64,000 bases of DNA from Fremontodendron californicum (taxonomy: Eukaryota; Streptophyta; Magnoliopsida; Malvales; Malvaceae): positions 496,001 to 560,000 of the forward strand of contig JAULJL010000033.1 of the NCBI GenBank assembly GCA_030761205.1, written 5' to 3'. The notes under the pieces are model-generated. The model saw nothing but the letters and a program-made list of their open reading frames with translations, was not told the DNA's origin and ran no database searches. Below, piece by piece: positions 11,252 to 23,647 of the stretch (its first letter is position 1; every line of letters starts with the position of its first letter). A program made the translations under genes and the position numbers.

Positions 11252-13244
11252 CACCCCCACACTTAGATTGTTGCTAGTCCCTAGCAACGACTCAATAAAA
11301 ATAAAATAAGAAAATCTAATCCACTTTCGTAGGAAATCACTGTGGCACTTAGCATGTGACACAAGCCTTTAAACCCCTAGGTGTCCCTAGTGGACGAGTT
11401 TAGTCTCGTGAGGGTTTACTAGAACGATACCCACAAACATTGAAAAACTAAAATATAAATAAACTACATATACTAAAAATATTTATTCCTAATCCTTTCA
11501 ATACAAATTAGAGACAATCTTTGAACAAGTCTTATAAACTAATCAATAGCTTAAAGAATTTCACAAAAATTCATGCTTGAATGTAAATTGTTTAAGCCAA
11601 TATTAACATAACATATCTCAATCAAAATAGTGCATGTTCAAATTTAATCTCAACTTCTCACATGATATACCCTCATGATTTTCACTCTTTAAAGTAGTGG
11701 TGAAGTGTTTACACTCAATCAATCTCATGAAAACCGTTCTACCATATTCTTGCTTGTCCACCTATTCTCCACTATTTAGATCATACAACTTCATGAATCA
11801 AAAGGTCTTTAATCAAGGTTGCAATGGGGCCAAGGGGTTTGTAATGTGGTTGAATAACAAAAGGATAAAGATATCACAAAGGCTCCAAAGAGTTCATAAA
11901 GTTTAGAGACATAATAAGATCATACAAAGAAACTTCTCAAAACTCTTTACAAGTACATAGTCACCTAGGCCGAATATTCATGTTGGGCCTTTTCTTCATT
12001 CTAAACAACTTTGTAACATCTTTTTCTTTTTTCCACAAATTCAAGAGATGATTCATATTTTTTTACTTAGGAATGTATTTGCCAGTATTCCATTTCTTTT
12101 TCTCTTGACTTTTCTTTTCTTTTCCCCCCACACTTATTTCTTGTTTCTAACCCAAATTTTCAACTAAAAATATCCCTTGTTTTTTGCAATATGTCTCAAA
12201 ATATATAATCCATCTTTAGAACAAGGGTAAGGATATAAGTATATTTAGGCTAGGTGTAAGTTGTGGTTACCAATAAAACAGCATATTTAATGTAGGCTCA
12301 AATTGGCTCACTAGTGGGGATGTTCTCTTAGAACATTAATAATGGATGGCTGTTTGGCTCTGGTTATAATCCTAATGCCTCTATCATATTCATGTTGTCA
12401 CATGTATCAATATAGTCTCAAACGGTTCAAAGCAAGTTCTAGAGAATCATGTAATCATAAGAGTACTCAAGAAAGAAATTAGATTGATTTGTACAATGCA
12501 TCAATCATTATAGGCTCAAAAACTCACAAGGATGATTATACAAGTCAGATTAAGTCTAAACATGCTTCTTTCTCAATCAACATATCATATTAACATTGGC
12601 TCATAAAAAAAAATTGACATCAAGCTCAATTCTCATGAAAATCTTCTCACTAATAAATCTGTTTTAGACTTATGCAATTCATATCTCATCATTGTATTAA
12701 AAAGGAACTAAAACTCAAAAAAAAAAAAATAATAATAATAATAATAAAGACTAAAAAAAAAATAATAGACAAAATAAAAGAAATCCTAAATCATTCCCCC
12801 CACACTTAATTCTTACATTGTCCTCAATGTAAGTCTATTAACCCAAATGAAAGAATTATGTGTAAGAGAAAAGAACTAATAACATAAGAATAGGAACAGC
12901 TAAGACTCAAAACAAAACAAACTCATGCAACCTAAATAATCTTAAAATACTAAACAAAAATTAACAAGTAAACATAAAAAGATTAATATCAAACTGACAA
13001 GGTGTGTCTCAAGTCTCCCTTACTCAGACCTTGTTCAGAATGAATACTTCTAAATAACTTAAAACACAACAAATTTTTTTTTTTTTTTTTTTTTAAATTA
13101 GCAAAATATGTCCCTTACCCCCTACTAAAATATGACATTGTCCCCAATGTCAAATTTTAAAGGTAGAATTTAGGAGATATTACCTGCAGAGGTTGCTAAC
13201 CACTTATTATAACTGAGACACAACAAGCAAAATGTTAGATAATG
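11252..13244 (-). other. 3' region of element B with PPT
   Basis: Begins with the PPT (CACCCCCACACTT on this strand) and the GTTGCTAG hairpin. It then runs through A/T-rich non-coding DNA with a hairpin/C-run pair near 12796-12836 and another hairpin near 13133-13152. It resembles F more than A over most of its length. Only one copy of the roughly 114-bp repeat is present. No gene is supported. Confidence 0.7.
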
Positions 13245-13560
13245 TCACAAAGACAAAGTGCAATCCACTCCTTGCTCGTCCATATCTCTTTTTCTTTTTC
13301 CGAGATTTTGCGAAACAACCGTAGCAGATAAACACTCATAAGCTTGGAGCTTTTTGAGTAAATCTTCAATGGTTGTAGCAGAAATTATGGTTCTCCTTGC
13401 CTCTGAAAACATGAATCCATTTTCCACAGCATTATCTAAATATGAAAGCAAATTACTAAAATAACCATTAATATTAAGCAAACCAATGGGTTTCTTATTT
13501 GTGACCAAAGATGACCAAGAAGCCACGCAAGCTATTTCTTCCAATGTACCCAAACCTCCT
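13245..13560 (-). pseudogene. LOG: LOG-like gene, C-terminal fragment (B)
   Basis: Encodes residues from about the PGGLGT motif to the C terminus. A deletion has removed everything upstream, including the GGGSTGLMG motif and R96. Relative to element A the deletion spans about 880 bp and joins the LOG gene directly to the middle of the NABP-like gene at a CTCCT microhomology (about 13556-13560). The QTLG near the C terminus is QNLG here. The fragment cannot form the active site. Confidence 0.88.
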
Positions 13561-13912
13561 TACTCAGTCCATCCTTAATGAATTCAATTTTATCATCTCG
13601 ATTAGAGGACGGAATCCCAATAGAATGACATTTACCGTTACACGTCCATCGTGCACATTTGTGGCAATTTGAACTCATGCGCTTTGCTCGTCGCTTCTTT
13701 GCAAAAGTGCTTCTACCTGTACCTGGTAAATGCAAAACAGGAAGATATTCATCTTCACGTACCTTGGCTTCAATTATCCAACGTATGTCGTCAGGAATCC
13801 CTTTGTGCATAAGCATTCTTAATCTTTCAAGTCGAACTTGGTAAAGCTTCAGTAAAATATTTCGAGGAAAAGGAGGAAATTGTTTCTGCAATCTTGTGAG
13901 AATATCATCCAT
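13532..13912 (-). pseudogene. NABP-like gene truncated by deletion (B)
   Basis: The first 119 or so residues are kept, including the basic run and the four cysteines. After 'GLSKE' the frame enters antisense-frame LOG sequence and stops after a few codons (126 aa in all). R96 of the family is H in this copy. The C-terminal third is lost. The TATA-like leader and the CAG at the ATG are still present. Confidence 0.85.
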
Positions 13913-14238
13913 CCTGAAAAAAAATGAAAGAGAAATTGGAAGAGAAATTTATATACAATATCAGTTTTGTGGGTAGCTGATGGAACCGATTTAAATAATC
14001 ACGGAGTACCGTTATCCGCCATTTAACCGGGGTTAAAAAAAATAAATTAAAAATTATATTTACATCTTGTAAGAGAAAAGAACTATTAAACAAAAGAAAA
14101 GAAAAACAATAAAAGATAGAATGATGGAGAGTAAGGAATATGCAAATCTGATATAATAGATGCTCTCCATCCTTTTGGGTTGCCTCCCAAGAAGCGCTTG
14201 GTTTATTGTCCTCAGCCTAACTTAGACCCATGCCATTA
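13913..14238 (-). promoter_or_regulatory. Leader of the NABP-like gene and pol 3' flank (B)
   Basis: Carries the conserved TATATAAA block (as TTTATATA near 13949) and the polypyrimidine-CAG. It lacks the hairpin/G-run module that follows pol in F, with the same deletion as in element A. Confidence 0.45.
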
Positions 14239-17200
14239 TTATTCAACATACTTTGGCTCAAAAAGTGGAAACTCCTCCACATCTTGTATTGGAAAGTTCT
14301 CATAGTAAGGCTTCAATCTATGACCATTCACTTTGAATGCCTTATCTGTTTTTGGGCTTTGGATTTCAACTGCACCATGAGTAAATACATTAGTAATAAC
14401 AAAAGGTCCAACCCAACGAGAACGTAACTTACCTGGATATAACTTAAGGCGTGAATGGAAGAGAAGAACTTTTTGTCCAACAACAAATTCTTTTCTTGAT
14501 ATCATCTTGTCATGGAATGCCTTAGTCTTTTCCTTGTAAATCCTAGAATTCTGATAGGCATCATTCCTTATCTCCTCTAATTCTTGTAGGTCAAGTTTTC
14601 TTTTCTTTCCTATCTCATCCATCTCCATGTTGCATTGTTTGATAGCCCAATATGATTTATGTTCCAATTCAACCGGAAGATGACAAGGCTTACCATAAAC
14701 AAGTCGATAAGGAGACATACCAATGGGTGTCTTATATGCTGTCCTATAAGCCCAAAGTGCATCATCAAGTCGTGAACTCCAATCCTTCCTATTTGGATTA
14801 ACTGTCTTTTCAAGGATGGACTTAACTTCTCGGTTTGACACTTCAGCTTGCCCACTAGTTTGAGGATGATATGAGGTGGAGACCTTGTGTGTGATGTTAT
14901 ACTTCCTCAAAAGTGCTTCCATAGTCCTATTGCAAAAGTGAGTACCTCTATCGCTGATTATGGCCTTTGGCGTTCCAAACCTAGCAAAGATGTTAGTCTT
15001 GACAAAATCTGAAACAACTTTAGAGTCATTAGTCCTAGTGGATTTTGCTTCCACCCACTTTGAAACATAATCAACGGCAAGTAAAATATAAAGATTACCA
15101 AAAGAAGGAGGAAAAGGTCCCATGAAATCCATGCCCCATACATCAAAAATTTCAACAATAAGTATTGGAGTTTGAGGCATTTGATTTCTAGCACCTAAGT
15201 TACCAGTTCTTTGGCAACGATCACATGACTTGCAAAAGAGGTATGCATCTTTGAATATGGTAGGCCAATAAAATCCAGAATCAAGAACTTTCATGGCTGT
15301 TCTTTTGGATCCAAAGTGTCCTCCACATGCATAAGAGTGACAAAAGGTGAGAATAGATTGAAATTCAGTTTCGAGTACACACCTTCTTATAATCTGATCG
15401 GAGCAATGCTTCCAAAGGTAAGGATCATCCCATATGTAGTATTTGGCATCACCCTTGATCTTATTTCTTTGAGCTTGTGTCAACTCTTGTGGCAACTTCT
15501 TGGTAACTAAGTAATTAACAATATCAGCATACCAAGGAGTTGTTGTACTTATAAAAAGAAGTTGCTCATCCGGAAAGTTCTCATTCAAGGGTAGTGCATC
15601 CTCTTCATGAACTAAACGGCTAAGATGGTCCGCAACCAGGTTGTCACTACCTCTCTTATCTTTTATCTCCAAATCAAACTCTTGTAAGAGAAGTATCCAT
15701 CTAATCAACCTTGGTTTGGCCTCCTTTTTAGTGAGCAAGTACTTAAGGGCTGCATGGTCAGAATATACAATTACTTTAGTACCAATTAAATAAGATCGAA
15801 ATTTTTCTAAAGCAAATACAACAGCCAAAAGTTCTTTTTCAGTAGTGGAATAGTTCAATTGAGCATCATTAAGAGTTCGGGAGGCATAATAAATGGCATG
15901 TGAGGCTTTGCCAACCCGTTGGCCCAAAACAGCTCCAATGGCATAGTCACTAGCATCACACATGATTTCAAAAGGTACATTCCAATCTGGTGGTTGGATG
16001 ATAGGAGCTGATGTCAAGAGTCCCTTCAATGTTTCAAACGCCTCTTTGCATTTATCATCAAAGTGGAAAACCACATCTTTTTGTAGTAGCTTGCAAAGAG
16101 GTAATGTGATCTTTGAGAAGTCTTTGATAAATCTCCTATAGAAACCTGCATGTCCAAGAAAATAACGAACCTCTCTCACATTTGTGGGAGGTGGTAAAGA
16201 ATGCATAATATCTATTTTAGACTTATCAACCTCTATCCCTCTAGAAGAAATAACATGGCCCAAAACTATTCCTTGTTCTACCATAAAGTGACATTTTTCC
16301 CAATTCAAAACAAGGTTAGTTTCCATGCATCTTTCAAGTACAAGTGTAAGGTTCTCTAGACATCTATCAAAAGAATCACCATAGACACTAAAATCATCCA
16401 TAAACACTTCTATGATATTCTCTACATAATCTGAAAATATGCTAACCATACACCTTTGGAATGTAGCTGGTGCATTACAAAGACCAAATGGCATACGCCG
16501 GTATGCAAAAGTACCAAATGGACATGTGAATGTTGTTTTCTCTTGGTCCTCCGGAGCAATGGCTATCTGATTATAACCTGAAAAACCATCAAGAAAACAA
16601 TAATGAGAATGGCCAGCTAACCTTTCAAGCATTTGATCAATAAAAGGTAAAGGAAAGTGGTCTTTGCGAGTTGTGGAATTAAGTTTACGATAATCAATAC
16701 AAACTCGCCATCCTGTTTGAATCCTAGTAGGAACAAGTTCATTCTCATTATTTGTTACCACCGTTACACCTGATTTCTTTGGAACCACTTGGACTGGGCT
16801 CACCCATTTGCTATCCGAGATAGGATAGATCACTCCAACATCTAGGAGCTTCAGTATCTCCTTTTTCACAACCTCCATCATAGGAGGGTTCAATCTTCTT
16901 TGAGCTTCTCTTGTTGGTTTAGACCCTTCCTCTAACAAAATCCGGTGCATGCACATGGATGGGCTTATTCCCTTGATATCGGCAATTGTCCAACCAATTG
17001 CTGTTTTATGCTCTCTAAGCACCCGGATAAGTCGCTCTTCTTGCAAAGGTGTGAGCTCTTTGGCAATGATGACAGGTAGTGTGTCCTTTTCCCCTAAGAA
17101 CAAATATTTCAAGTGGTTCGGTAGTGGTTTCAACTCTAAAGTTGGTGCCTGCAAAATGGAAGGTAGAAGTTTCTCATTAGATAAAGGCAAATTAATAAAT

Positions 17201-18429
17201 GAAACATCAAACCTTGCATCTTTAGGTTGCAGCGAGTGTAAAGATTCTAGTGCCCCTTCCACATGGTCACTCAAGGCTAGTTTAGCATTCCCCATTCCGA
17301 GATGGTTGCTAAGGACTATTTCCACACTATCTTCACCATCTAGCTCATAAGCTTGCTGCACTAGTGAGTCAATTATATCAATATTAAAAACAGAATGCAC
17401 ATCACTAGGATATCTCATGGCCTCAAAAATGTTAAAGCGAATTATTTCACCATCAAATTCCATAGTTAAAGTGCCATCATGTACATCTATTTTAGTTCTT
17501 GCTGTTTTCAAGAATGGTCTCCCTAATAGAATAGGTGTGGGATTAGAAGACATCTCATCTTCCATCTCAATAACATAAAAGTCAGCGGGAAAAACCAATT
17601 CATTAACCTGTACAAGAACGTCTTCTACAACTCCTCTTGGATAAGTGTTAGAACGGTCAGCAAGTTGTATTATAACACCGGTTTCCTCTAATGGTCCTAG
17701 ATTCAATGAAGCATAAATTGAATATGGCATGACATTAATAGATGCCCCTAGATCTAGCATAGCACGCTCAAACCTGGTGTTGCCTATCTTACAAGGAATG
17801 GTAAACATACCTGGATCCTTGCATTTAGGTGGGAGTTTCTTTTGAAGAACAGCTGACACATTCTCCCCCACACTTACCTTTTCATTCCATTTCAACTTCC
17901 GTTTAGATGTGCACAACTCTTTTAGGAACTTGGCATATCTTGGCACTTGCTTGATAGCATCTAGTAAAGGAATGTTCACCTCTACTTTCCGGAAGGTTTC
18001 CAAAATTTCCTTCTCTTGCTCCTCCTTCTTGGACTTTGCTAACCTGTTAGGAAAAGGTGGAGGAGTTATATAGGAAGGAAAGGATGGTTTAGGAATTACC
18101 TTTTTTAGTGGCTCGTTGGGATGTGAAGAGGATGCCATGGTATTGTTCTCCCCTTGAGCACTATCATTTTGTGGTGTCTCTAGCTGTTTCCCACTTCTTA
18201 AATTTATAGCATTGGCATTCTCTCTTGGATTCACTATGGTTTGGGAAGGTAATTTCCCAGAATCCCTTGCTTGCATTTGACTCATGGTTGTTGCCAATTG
18301 CCCTATTTGAGTCTCCAAATTTCGAATACTTGTCTTTGTTTCCTGTTGAAATTGAATTGTATTAGTAGAAAGAGCTTTAACAAGATCTTCAAGAGAAGTA
18401 CCTGAATTTTGGGTGGGTGGTAGTTGTTG
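14239..18429 (-). pseudogene. pol: gag C-terminal part and pol (B), separated from gag by a stop codon
   Basis: Open through protease (LDLGAS), RT (FMDD), RNase H and integrase (D,D35E) to the normal end at 14239. The frame is continuous with gag except for a single TGA at 18430-18432 where F has CGA, a change expected from deamination of a methylated CpG. An internal Met at 18318 gives a 1359-aa reading frame, but it would lack the capsid. The domains look unbroken otherwise. Residues typical of the A/B subgroup include IEVDK and QTSGQ. Confidence 0.9.
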
Positions 18430-19572
18430 TCAGGTTTGGTATGGTTGTTGCACTCTTTGCTGAAAACCCGGTGGCCTGTGGTCAAATGGTGGAGGAATAG
18501 TTTGTGATTGGTTCCCTCCATAATTGAAGTTTGGATGATCCCTCCATCCTGGATTGTATGTGTTTGAGTAGGGATCATATTTCCTTGATTGGTTCTGAAA
18601 TCCACCCATGGCATTCACATGTTCATTGGTATCCTCTTGAAGTGTTGGACACATATCAGTTTGGTGCCCTATGTTTGAACATATGCCACAAGCCTTTATT
18701 TGTTGTATTTTACCTACAGCCAATTGTTGAACAAGAGAAGTCAGTTTATCAAATTTTTGTTCAAGGGATGATATACTTACCTCATTAACTCTCTTGGATT
18801 GTGGTGGTGGATCTTGTCTCATTGAGAAGTGTTGAGAATTGGCTGCCATGTTGGAGATTAATGTTCTAGCAGCCCTGGGAGTCTTATCAACTAGAGCTCC
18901 CCCACTAGCGGCATCTATCATACTTCTCTCCATGGGCATGAGACCTTCATAGAAGTATTGGATGAGAAGTTGTTCACTTATTTGATGGTGTGGACATGAT
19001 GCACAAAGTTTCTTGAACCTCTCCCAATATTCATATAAGGACTCTCCGTTGTATTGCCGAATCCCACATATCTCTTTCCTAATGTTGGCAGCCTTAGATG
19101 CTGGGAAATACCTTTCCAAGAATGCTTTCTTCAAATCATTCCATGTAGTGATGGTCCCGGATGGTAGATAGTAGAGCCATTCCTTTGCTGAATCAGCTAG
19201 AGAGAATGGGAAGGCTCTCAACTTAACTTGCTCTTCCGTGACCCCTGTTGGTCTCATGCTTGAGCAAACTACATGGAATTCCTTGAGGTGCTTATTTGGA
19301 TCCTCTCCTGCAAAACCATGAAAAGTTGGGAGAAGATGAATCAAACCAGATTTTAATTCAAAAGCTACCTCAAGATTAGCATATTCAATGCATAATGGTT
19401 GTTGACCCAAGTCCGGAGCGGCTAGCTCCTTGAGAGTTCGGTTGTCAGCTGCTGCCATCTCTCCTTGCTCCTCTTGGATGTTTTGGATCAACTCCTCGAT
19501 TGGTTGTTGGTGAGAAGTTATAAATTCCCGAATTTTCCTAAGTCGTAAGTCTTCTTCGGGAGCTTGGAACAT
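18430..19572 (-). pseudogene. gag: gag N-terminal part (B), ended by a premature stop
   Basis: 380 codons from MFQAPEEDLR. It includes the retrotransposon Gag capsid region (about 95-215) and a CCHC zinc knuckle C-x2-C-x4-H-x4-C (about 295-308). It ends at the in-frame TGA, so the polyprotein cannot be made without readthrough. It begins about 85 nt downstream of the PBS. Almost identical to F (for example QHFSM versus QQFSM). Confidence 0.9.
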
Positions 19573-19656
19573 TCACCAATAAAAAAAAATAAGAAAGTAA
19601 ATAATTAGAACAGAAAATAAGAATAAACCAATAAACTAATAAACTAAAGAAAGCAA

Positions 19657-19674
19657 TCCCCGGCAACGGCGCCA
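19657..19674 (-). promoter_or_regulatory. Primer-binding site, tRNA-Asp type (B)
   Basis: Reverse complement of TGGCGCCGTTGCCGGGGA, 6 nt from the LTR end. Confidence 0.92.
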
Positions 19675-19680
19675 AAAATT

Positions 19681-21771
19681 TGATGCACCCAAAAGAGTGT
19701 ATCTTATTTAACCTTGCACTAAAAAGATCAATTGTAAGTATAGTAGTTAGCAAGGGTCGAGTCCTCAGGGATTGGGTTTTAGTTTATAAGTTGATAGTTT
19801 AAAACTTAAATTCAAGAACAATAAAAGAAAAGGGGTTTTTGAAGCCAGATTTAAACTAAAGTAAATAATAAGAATAAGATGCAAGGCGGTATAACCAGCC
19901 AATAAAAATATATATACTAAGCAAGGCGGTATAACCAGCCAATAAAAATATATATACTAAATTAGGCGGTATAACCAGCCAATAAAAATAAAACAAAATT
20001 AATATACAAATTAGGCGGTATAACCAGCCAATAAAAATAAATATACTTTTAAAAATAAGCAAACTAGAAAAGTAAGAAAACAAGTAAGTAAGAAGAATCA
20101 AATATGAAAAATATGGTTAAGGTTTCATTCTCCACCACTAGACATCATTAAGAATCAATTTCAGATCTATCAATATCAACCAACTATCAAAGTTAACAAC
20201 CGTAGATAACAACAAGCTCTGTTACCCCAATCTTTCCTTAGTTTGTCGTTAAATAGAACAAGCTCTCTATTTAATCTCTAACCATTAAACAACCTAGAAT
20301 AAGCTCTCTAAATTCAATTTAATGGCAGCTTTATGAGGAGAAAGATAGGTTGATCTAAGCAACAAACACATAAGCTCGGATTGTTCAACTTAGGTTATGT
20401 TCCACTTTGCAATTATTGAAAACTTGACCATAATCATTAATCACAAATTGCCACTTATGAATAGGAAATCAAGACAATTACACGGATCAAGACTCCTAAA
20501 CTAGCAATAGATAATTATCAAGATCTATCTAGTTGTACACCTAAATAAATCAAGACAACATCATGAACAATTCTTGTAGAAGAACATAAGCAACTTTGAT
20601 AGAAAATTAATGATAGATAGAATTTGAAAATCAATCACAAAACATGTCTAGGGCTTTGAAATCACCCTTAACCAAATAGAAGTTTAGCCTAGCATAGGCA
20701 TTATAAACATAAACATAAAATTAAAGAAAATCTAAGAAGAAAATAAAAGAAAGAAAGAAGAAGAGGAAGAATATCAATTATCCAACCTCTTGCTCTCTCT
20801 AAAGAAAAAGAAAACTAGAGAAAAGAAAGAAAACTAGAGAAAAGAAAGAAGAAGAAAACTTAGAGAATTTTATTAAAATGGCTAATATCCTACCTATGTA
20901 CAATATGATTCTCTACAATCATCCAAGGCCCTCTATTTATACACATTTTGGAGGGCTAAATGACAAGAGACAAGCTTTACATTTAATTTCAAAGGTAGGT
21001 ATAATAGGTGGGTGCATTTTTCTAACAATTTTCGTCATATTGTATGACCATTTTGATCAGCCAACTTGATTGTCGATTTTGTCAATCTTGGAGGCCTGAT
21101 CTGATCACATGGTCTTCTAGAAAAATGTTCCCCTATGAGTTACTGATTCATAGCCGTTGAAATCAGCTCATTTGCTGATGTGGAGAAGAAGATATGGGCA
21201 AAATACGAAAACAGGTCAGCACAGACGTCATTGCACATCAGCCAACTTGATGGTCGATTTCTTCAATATTGGAGGCTTTATCTGATCACATGGTCTTCTA
21301 GACAAATGTTCCCCTATCAGTTCGTGATCCATAGCCGTTGGAATCAGCTCATTTGCTGATGTGTATCGGACGATATGGTCAAAACGCGAAAACTGCTCAG
21401 GACAGACGTCATTGCACATCAGCCAACTTGATGGTTGATTTCGCTAGGGAAAACGACTCCGTTTCAAGAAGTATAAAACATGAAAAAGATAGATATGCCT
21501 CTTAACTTTGCACGGTTAAACTTTCAGCCTTATTGCTTCAGTGAAACTCCAGATATAGCTGATATGGCAAAAGGTGTCGGAACTGGAACTGAACTGGATT
21601 TGCCCTTAATTCTAGTAATCTGAAATCACTCAAAGAAACTTGTGAAAAACACCAAATTACATAAAAATATAAAAGATCATAAACACAATTAGACTAAACA
21701 ATAATAACTCGTATTTGACACAAAACAATAATAAAACATAACTAAAAACTATATAATTATACGAGTTATCA
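19681..21771 (-). repeat. LTR shared by elements B (as 5' LTR) and C (as 3' LTR), 2091 bp
   Basis: A complete TG...CA LTR bordered on one side by B's PBS and on the other by C's PPT. It has four copies of the GGCGGTATAACCAGCC motif, a TATTTATA box near 20935 and two U3 repeats. The second U3 repeat has the same variant (GTGTATCGGACGATATGG) as A's partial LTR. Confidence 0.92.
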
Positions 21772-23647
21772 CACCCCCACACTTAGATTGTTGCTAGTCC
21801 CTAGCAACGACTCAATAAAAATAAAATAAGAAAATCTAATCTAATCCATTTTCGTAGGAAATCACGGTGGCACTTAGCATGTGACACAAGCCTTTAAACC
21901 CCTAGGTGTCCCTAGTGGACGAGTTTAGTCTCGTGAGGGTTTACTAGGACGATACCCACAAACATTGAAAACATAAGAAAAACTAAAAATAATAATTATA
22001 ACTAATCCTTCCAATATAAATTTGAGATAATCATTGGACAAGTCTTAAAAACTAATCAATAGCTTAAAGAAATTCACAAAAAATCTTGCTTGAATGTAAA
22101 TAGTTTGAGTTAAGCCAATATTAACATTAACATATTTCAATCAAAATAATGCATATTCAAACTTAATCTCAACTTCTCACATGGGATACTCTCTTGATTT
22201 TCACTCTTTAAAGTAGTGGTAAAGTGTTTACACTCAATCAATCTCATGAAAACACTTCTACCATATGCTTGCTTGTCCACCTATTCTCCACTAAAAGATC
22301 ATGCAACTTCATAAATCAAGAGGTCTTTAATCAAGGTTGTAATGGGGCCAAGGGGTTTGTAATGTGGTTGAAGAACAAAAGGATAAAGATATCACAAAGG
22401 TTCCAAAGAGTTCATAAAGTTTAGAGACATAAAAAAAATTATACAAAGAAACTTCTCAAAACTCTTTACAAGTACATAGTCACCTAGGCTGAATATTTCA
22501 TGTTGAGCCTTTACTTCATTCTAACCAACTTTCGAACATCTTTTTCTTTTCTTTAACTAGAAGTTCAAGAGATTATTCAAAAAAAATTTTTTTTTTTTTC
22601 ACATGGGAATGTATTTGGCAATATTCCCTCTATTTTTCTCTTGACTTTTGCCTTTCTCCTCCCCCACACTTATCTTTTGTTCTAACCCAAATTTTCAAAA
22701 AATATCCCTTGTTTTTGCAATATGTCTCAAACATTCTAGTCCATCTTTAGAACAAGGGTAAAGATATAAATGTGTTTAGACTAGGTGTAAGATGTGGTTA
22801 CCAAATAAATAGCTTATTCAATGTAGGCTCAAATTGGTTCACTAGAGGGATGTTCTCTTGGAACATCAATAAGGGATGGCTGTTTGGCCCTAGTTAAAAA
22901 AGTCCTAATGCCTCTATCATATTCATGTTGTTACATGCATCAATATAGTCTCAAATGGTTTAAAGCAAGTTCTAGAGAATCATGTAATCATAAGAGCACT
23001 CAAGAAAGAAATTAGATTGATTTGTATAATGCATCAATCATTATAGGCTCAAAAACTCACAAGGATGATTATACAAGTCAGATTAAGTCTAAACATGCTT
23101 CTTTCTCAATCAACATATCATATTAACATTGGCTCATAAAAAGATTGATATCAAGTTCAATTCTCATGAAAATCTTCTCACTAATAAATCTGTTTTAGAC
23201 TTATGCAATTCATATCTCATCATTGTATTAAAAAGGAACTAAAACACACTAAAAATAATAATAATAAAGACTCATAAAAAAAATAGTAGACAAAAATAAA
23301 AGAAATCCTAAATCATTCCCCCCACACTTAATTCTTACATTGTCCTCAATGTAAGTCTATTAACCCAAATGAAAGAATCATGTGTAAGAGAAAAGAACTA
23401 ATAACATAAGAATAGGAACAACTAAGACTCAAAACAAAACAAACTCATGCAACCTAAATAATCCTAAAATACTAAACAAAAATTAACAAGTAAACATAAA
23501 AAATAAAAATAAAAACAATAAAAATAAAAATAATAAAAGAAAAGAAAAAGGAAAAGAAAGAGAAAGCAAATCTGAATATGGAAGGTTGGCAATTTCTTCT
23601 TTAATTGGGTTGCCTTCCCAATTAACACTTGAGTTAATGTTTTGAAC
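21772..23647 (-). other. 3' region of element C with PPT
   Basis: Begins with the PPT and GTTGCTAG hairpin. A hairpin/C-run module lies near 23316-23357. The first roughly 660 bp match element A; the rest is closer to E. Short ORFs are antisense to the element. The A/AAAT-rich tract near 23490-23560 marks where the accessory genes would be. No gene is supported. Confidence 0.7.

Larger units (their letters stand above)
9386..21771 (-). mobile_element. Element B: nearly complete autonomous-type element with broken genes
   Basis: Minus-strand order is LTR (19681-21771), PBS, gag, pol, truncated NABP-like gene, LOG fragment, 3' region, PPT and LTR (9386-11251). The two LTRs differ in length (2091 versus 1866 bp) and in U3 repeat number. 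The left-hand flank AAGCC is not repeated after 21771, where another element's PPT begins instead. The pair is therefore probably not an original LTR pair but the product of recombination with element C. Confidence 0.88.
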
